NCBI RefSeq assembly: GCF_003259695.1
Contig: NZ_PZJH01000001.1
Span: 992,001 to 1,056,000, forward strand
Origin: Macrococcus epidermidis
Lineage (GTDB): Bacteria; Bacillota; Bacilli; Staphylococcales; Staphylococcaceae
Direction of reading: 5' to 3'
Length of the DNA: 64,000 nt
Each line of letters begins with the position of its first letter. The stretch's first letter is position 1. The position numbers were made by a program, and so were the translations under genes. The notes below the pieces were generated by a model. It was not told the DNA's origin. It did not search any database and worked only from the letters and a program-made list of their open reading frames with translations. Of the stretch, positions 60,367 through 64,000 are shown piece after piece.

Positions 60367-60615
60367 ATGCCAAACATTAAATCTGCAATCAAACGTGTTA
60401 CAACTAACAATAAAGCACAACAAGCAAACATTTCTCAAAAGAATGATATGCGTTCTGCTGTGAAAAATGCAAAAGCGGCAATTGAAAACAACGCTGACAA
60501 TAAATCAGAATTAGTACAAGTAGCTGTTAAAAAGATTGATAAAGCTGCGAAAAGCAACTTAATCCACGCTAACAAAGCTGACCGTTTAAAATCACAAGTT
60601 ATGCGTAACAAATAA
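60367..60615 (+). CDS. rpsT: 30S ribosomal protein S20
   Basis: An 82-residue, strongly basic helical ribosomal protein starting MPNIKSAIKRVTTNNKAQQAN. ATG follows AGGAGGTGA. Divergent from lepA and convergent with holA, as in Bacillus. Confidence 0.97.
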   Translation: MPNIKSAIKRVTTNNKAQQANISQKNDMRSAVKNAKAAIENNADNKSELVQVAVKKIDKAAKSNLIHANKADRLKSQVMRNK

Positions 60616-60626
60616 TAATTATAAAC

Positions 60627-60654
60627 AAAGCGACCTGAGGGTCGCTTTTTTATA
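60627..60654 (+). terminator. Terminator of rpsT
   Basis: A perfect 9-bp GC-containing stem (60627-60635 with 60640-60648, four-base loop) followed by a T run. It touches the end of holA. Confidence 0.88.
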
Positions 60655-61618
60655 TTTTTAAGATAAACATTTCTAGTATTAATACTTTATCGAGATAACT
60701 GGATTTTAAAGCATAGTCCGTATCAGCACATTCTTTTATGATATTTAGTAGTTGTTTCAATTCCATTGTCCTTACTTTACGTAATGCTAGTTTCACTCGA
60801 TATGGATGAACTTTTACTTGTTTTGAAATCTGTGCTTCACTAAATCCTTTTTGTGATAATATTTTCACCTGATAGAACAATCTATACTGACTACTTATCA
60901 ATGCCAGAAGTTTAATCGGTTCTTCTTTCATATTAATCAAATCTTTCAATAAATGAACCGCTCTTTTCTTGTCATCTTTAGCGATATAATCAGTGAGTAA
61001 AAAGACATTTTGCTCTAGACTTCTGCTTACTACTTCAGTGACATCTTTCTTCGTAATGACTGGATTATCTCCAATAAATAATACTAATTTGTCCATCTCT
61101 TTTACAACATTACTGTAATTGAGTCCTGTAAGATGTATCATCTCGTCTAACGCATCCGCTTTAATATCTTTAAACTGTTCATTGAAACGCTTTTTAATCA
61201 GCTGTTTCATCCCATTTTCATCTAGCGGTTCTATTTTCTCAATTGTATGCAATTTCTTGATGCGTTTAACAATTTTCTTTCGCTCATCTAATTTATCCTG
61301 TAGCACTTTAAAGATGACAATGTTAGGTCCCTCATACTTTTCGAGAAAATCCACTACTTTATCTAAATTAATTTCATGTGCAATTTTTAATTTTTCACCT
61401 GTAAAAATAAAACTATTATTGATTACAATCACTTTCTGATCACTCAAAAATGGTAAAGTCATCGCATCTTCAGCAATTACTTCAAATGGTGTTTCCTGTA
61501 GATCATATCGACTAAAATTAAAATCATCCTGTTCATCGATATATTGATGGATAATTTTATCAACTTTATCTTCAACTAATGGTTTTGTACTCCCATAGGC
61601 TAAATAAATGTGACTCAT
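60650..61618 (-). CDS. holA: DNA polymerase III subunit delta
   Basis: Clamp-loader subunit that opens the beta clamp. The 322-residue protein shows IYLAYGSTKPLVEDKV at the N-terminus and the three-domain AAA+-like layout without Walker motifs; family phrases include GLNYSNVVKEMDKL and HPYRVKLALRK. The ATG at 61618 follows GGAG with eight-base spacing, preferred to a GTG at 61627. Confidence 0.94.
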   Translation of the reverse strand: MSHIYLAYGSTKPLVEDKVDKIIHQYIDEQDDFNFSRYDLQETPFEVIAEDAMTLPFLSDQKVIVINNSFIFTGEKLKIAHEINLDKVVDFLEKYEGPNIVIFKVLQDKLDERKKIVKRIKKLHTIEKIEPLDENGMKQLIKKRFNEQFKDIKADALDEMIHLTGLNYSNVVKEMDKLVLFIGDNPVITKKDVTEVVSRSLEQNVFLLTDYIAKDDKKRAVHLLKDLINMKEEPIKLLALISSQYRLFYQVKILSQKGFSEAQISKQVKVHPYRVKLALRKVRTMELKQLLNIIKECADTDYALKSSYLDKVLILEMFILKI

Positions 61619-61715
61619 TATGAGCACTCCTAACGTAAAAATCTTAATTTCATTATAGCTTTTTTTCGTTCAATATCATATACTTAAATAGATAGAAAAG
61701 TAGGGGGTTTATGAC

Positions 61716-61850
61716 ATGAATCATTTCGAAAAAAATACACAATCTAAAAACAATGACGTTCAAGACTCAGGCTATGCATTTTTAATTGGCTTTGGCGGAT
61801 TCGCAACAATTTATATTATTGCTCAAATTTTCGACTTAGTAGCGAAATAA
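61716..61850 (+). CDS. yqzM: YqzM family small membrane protein
   Basis: A 44-residue protein MNHFEKNTQSKNNDVQDSGY followed by one membrane helix (about 22-40). Length, topology and position between holA and comEC match the YqzM family of Bacillus. Function unknown. GGGGG lies eight bases before the ATG, and a dedicated terminator follows. Too short for most gene callers. Confidence 0.87.
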   Translation: MNHFEKNTQSKNNDVQDSGYAFLIGFGGFATIYIIAQIFDLVAK

Positions 61851-61857
61851 TTTTTTT

Positions 61858-61884
61858 AAAGCGGTGAAATCACCGCTTTTTTTA
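61858..61884. terminator. Terminator of yqzM (convergent with comEC)
   Basis: A perfect 10-bp stem with a two-base centre starts eight bases after yqzM and is followed by seven T; it reaches the comEC stop. Confidence 0.85.
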
Positions 61885-64000
61885 TTTATCATGAAATAAT
61901 GCTTGATACTGTGTCTGAACAGTCCCTCTATCTAAATCAACAGTTATCCTTCCATTTTTCTGTGTATTAAAAATTTTGATATCGTTATTGATTAAAGCAG
62001 TTACAGTTTCATTATGAGGGTGTTTAAATCGATTATGCCGACCCGCAGAAATAATTGCAAATTTAGGATGTCGGCTAAGTAAAGTTTCACTTGTGCTCGT
62101 TCTGCTTCCGTGATGACCAATTTTCACTATATCTATAGCATCATCAATCTGACTTAAGATTTCATCTTCATACGCTTTACTTAAATCACCTAAAAATAAT
62201 ATATTTCTTCCGGGTTTATCGTGTTTTAAAAACACAACGATACTGTCATCATTCTCTTCTCCAGTTTGACCTGCAGATAAAAATCTTAAAGATACATTTT
62301 TGTTATTATTTTCATTTTGACGCACGAACTGAATTTGCGCTTCATGTAAATAATTATTCACATCTATCAATGCTATGCCTTTTAATTGTGCTAATCGAAT
62401 TATGTTCTTATACTTTTCGCTGCCATGTGCTTTAGAATTTAAAATAATACGCTCAACCATCCCTGCCTTTATTAAATTTTCAGATTCTCCAAAGTGATCA
62501 GCATCAGGATGCGTCAAAATAAGCGCGTCAATTTTAGAAATACCACGATATTTTAAAAAAGGGAGCGTAACCTTGTCACTTATACTTTGTGCATTGCTGC
62601 GTCTTTCCCAAGATTTGCTAAAATCCAGCTTTCCTCCTGTATCGATCATTATCGTCTTTCTACCTAGCTCCAGTATGAATGCATCACCTTGCCCAACGTC
62701 CAAAAAGTGAACATAATTACTATTTTCTTTAATATTTTTATTTGTAAATATTAATAAAAATAGCAACAATGCAATGCTTAAACCTTTATAACTTTTTAAT
62801 TTGCTAAATAGTAACGATAAAGCAATAAACATCAATACATAAATGAATATATGCTGTTGTTCTAATATAATTTCGACTCTAGAAAACTGCGTAAAAAATT
62901 TTGTTAACATGTCATTCAATATAAAAGAACCATCTACCCATTGATTTAACCAATTAATATGGATGTTTAACATAAATAATAATAGGATGAGCGTATAAAT
63001 CGGAAAGATAATAAAAGTAAATAGTGGGATGAAAAAAATATTTGTCAACATACCGATTAAATAATTGTTATTAAAATGATAGAAAAGAATTGGAATTGTT
63101 GCTAATTGTGAGATAAAGTTAATGAGGAAAAATTGAAAAAGCTTTGATTTTTCATTATATAACGGTAAGATAAGCAAAAAACTGAAACATATAACATACG
63201 ATAGTTGAAAGCCAATATCATAAACTGTAAAAGGATCATATATTAAATTTAGTATAAATGTGAGCGATAAAAGATCCGTAAGCTGCGTCTTTAGACCTGG
63301 ATTAAATAAGATAAGCAAAATAAAAATAGTGGACCTCCAAACAGACGGTTGGCTACCTGTAAAAATCATATACATAGGTAACAACATTAGCAAAATCATT
63401 TTACACACGATTATTGGAACACTTAATCTCCGTAAAACAAAATAGAACTGTACTGATATCAGTGCAACGTGACTCCCACTGATGGCATAAAGATGATAAA
63501 TACCTAGTGTTTTAAGTAGAGACATCTCATTTTTATTTAAGTATGATGTGTCACCTAACGTTAAAGCGATTAAATATCCCTTATGCACTATATTGGATTG
63601 ATACATTGCTATAGCAACATCTTTTCTATATTTCTGAATATGTTCAATCATATTTAAATCTTGATAAGAACAATTTTGCCAGTCAACGTTCGTTAGCTTC
63701 AAACTGCCTCTTTTATGTGTATAATAGAGATAGGCATCATAATGGAAACCTGAAAAATTAGTATTTGGTAGAATATGTTGAAAACTCATTTGAGCTGAAC
63801 AACTTAGAAATGTTAATTGCATCATTTGTAATCGTTCTTTTTCAGCTTCATTGTTTATCTTGTAGAAAAATTGATATTCTTCCTGTTGTACTGTTAATGA
63901 CCCCATTAGTAAATTGCCGTCAATTTCTAAATCATCTGAAAATCTGAACTCACCTGTTGTATTGACTTTCGGCTCAAAATCAAATGGCAGTTTTTCACGT
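61882..64000 (-). CDS. comEC: Competence DNA channel protein ComEC/Rec2 (5' end outside window)
   Basis: The membrane channel through which single-stranded DNA enters during transformation. The frame is open to the window edge, so the start lies beyond 64000; an internal ATG at 63906 is not the start because coding continues upstream. The visible part holds the end of the N-terminal OB domain, the Competence membrane domain with ISGSHVALISVQ, and a C-terminal metallo-beta-lactamase domain with LDVGQGDAFI, THPDADHFG and IGHHGSRTS, possibly the nuclease for the second strand. Confidence 0.95.
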   Translation of the reverse strand, partial: REKLPFDFEPKVNTTGEFRFSDDLEIDGNLLMGSLTVQQEEYQFFYKINNEAEKERLQMMQLTFLSCSAQMSFQHILPNTNFSGFHYDAYLYYTHKRGSLKLTNVDWQNCSYQDLNMIEHIQKYRKDVAIAMYQSNIVHKGYLIALTLGDTSYLNKNEMSLLKTLGIYHLYAISGSHVALISVQFYFVLRRLSVPIIVCKMILLMLLPMYMIFTGSQPSVWRSTIFILLILFNPGLKTQLTDLLSLTFILNLIYDPFTVYDIGFQLSYVICFSFLLILPLYNEKSKLFQFFLINFISQLATIPILFYHFNNNYLIGMLTNIFFIPLFTFIIFPIYTLILLLFMLNIHINWLNQWVDGSFILNDMLTKFFTQFSRVEIILEQQHIFIYVLMFIALSLLFSKLKSYKGLSIALLLFLLIFTNKNIKENSNYVHFLDVGQGDAFILELGRKTIMIDTGGKLDFSKSWERRSNAQSISDKVTLPFLKYRGISKIDALILTHPDADHFGESENLIKAGMVERIILNSKAHGSEKYKNIIRLAQLKGIALIDVNNYLHEAQIQFVRQNENNNKNVSLRFLSAGQTGEENDDSIVVFLKHDKPGRNILFLGDLSKAYEDEILSQIDDAIDIVKIGHHGSRTSTSETLLSRHPKFAIISAGRHNRFKHPHNETVTALINNDIKIFNTQKNGRITVDLDRGTVQTQYQALFHDK

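Noticed and set aside
63765-63947. Plus-strand open frame near the right edge
   Set aside because: It is antisense to comEC coding sequence with no ribosome site.

Overview
The window looks like a core-genome stretch of a low-GC Firmicute of the family Staphylococcaceae, most likely Macrococcus or a close relative. Gene order matches the Bacillus/Staphylococcus block running from accBC/efp through gcv, comG, the yqg genes, pst, sodA, zur, sigA-dnaG, era and dnaK to comEC. Three traits argue against a typical Staphylococcus aureus-type genome: two genes of the non-mevalonate (MEP) isoprenoid pathway (ispG, ispH), a membrane-anchored c-type cytochrome (cccA), and the absence of the sporulation genes that Bacillus carries in the lepA-rpsT-holA region. 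The genus assignment is an inference.

Layout from left to right, mostly minus strand: end-truncated accC and accB (fatty acid synthesis), efp, an M24 peptidase; a lone plus-strand lipoprotein; lipM and a plus-strand rhodanese-like protein next to gcvT-gcvPA-gcvPB under a glycine riboswitch; aroK; the seven-gene comG pseudopilus operon with heavily nested genes; the yqg block (yqgY, yqgX, yqgW, yqgV, glcK, yqgQ, gluP, 5-formyl-THF cyclo-ligase, rpmG); the phosphate operon pstSCAB-phoU with a PhoP-box-like array; PBP3-type transpeptidase; sodA; plus-strand DUF1189 gene, ispG and yqfW; the zinc genes znuC-znuB-zur; nfo, cshB; ispH; yqfO-trmK; cccA; sigA-dnaG; yqfL-ccpN; T-box-controlled glyS; recO-era-cdd-dgkA-ybeY-phoH; two poorly known membrane proteins, floA-nfeD and rpsU; mtaB; then hrcA-grpE-dnaK-dnaJ-prmA-rsmE under CIRCE and a possible CtsR site; hemW, lepA, rpsT, holA, yqzM, and comEC running off the right edge.

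Functional links: LipM attaches octanoate to GcvH, the lipoyl carrier served by gcvT/PA/PB; comG plus comEC form most of a DNA-uptake machine; ispG and ispH catalyse the last two MEP steps and both need Fe-S clusters; Zur controls the adjacent zinc ABC transporter; sigA and dnaG form the classical macromolecular-synthesis pair. Plus-strand genes form short islands, most closed by convergent hairpins shared with the opposing gene.

I see no CRISPR array, insertion sequence, prophage, tRNA or rRNA. No gap between genes exceeds about 300 bases. I found no wholly new multi-gene system; the points worth a second look are regulatory architecture, a rhodanese without its catalytic cysteine, non-ATG starts and some uncharacterised small membrane proteins.
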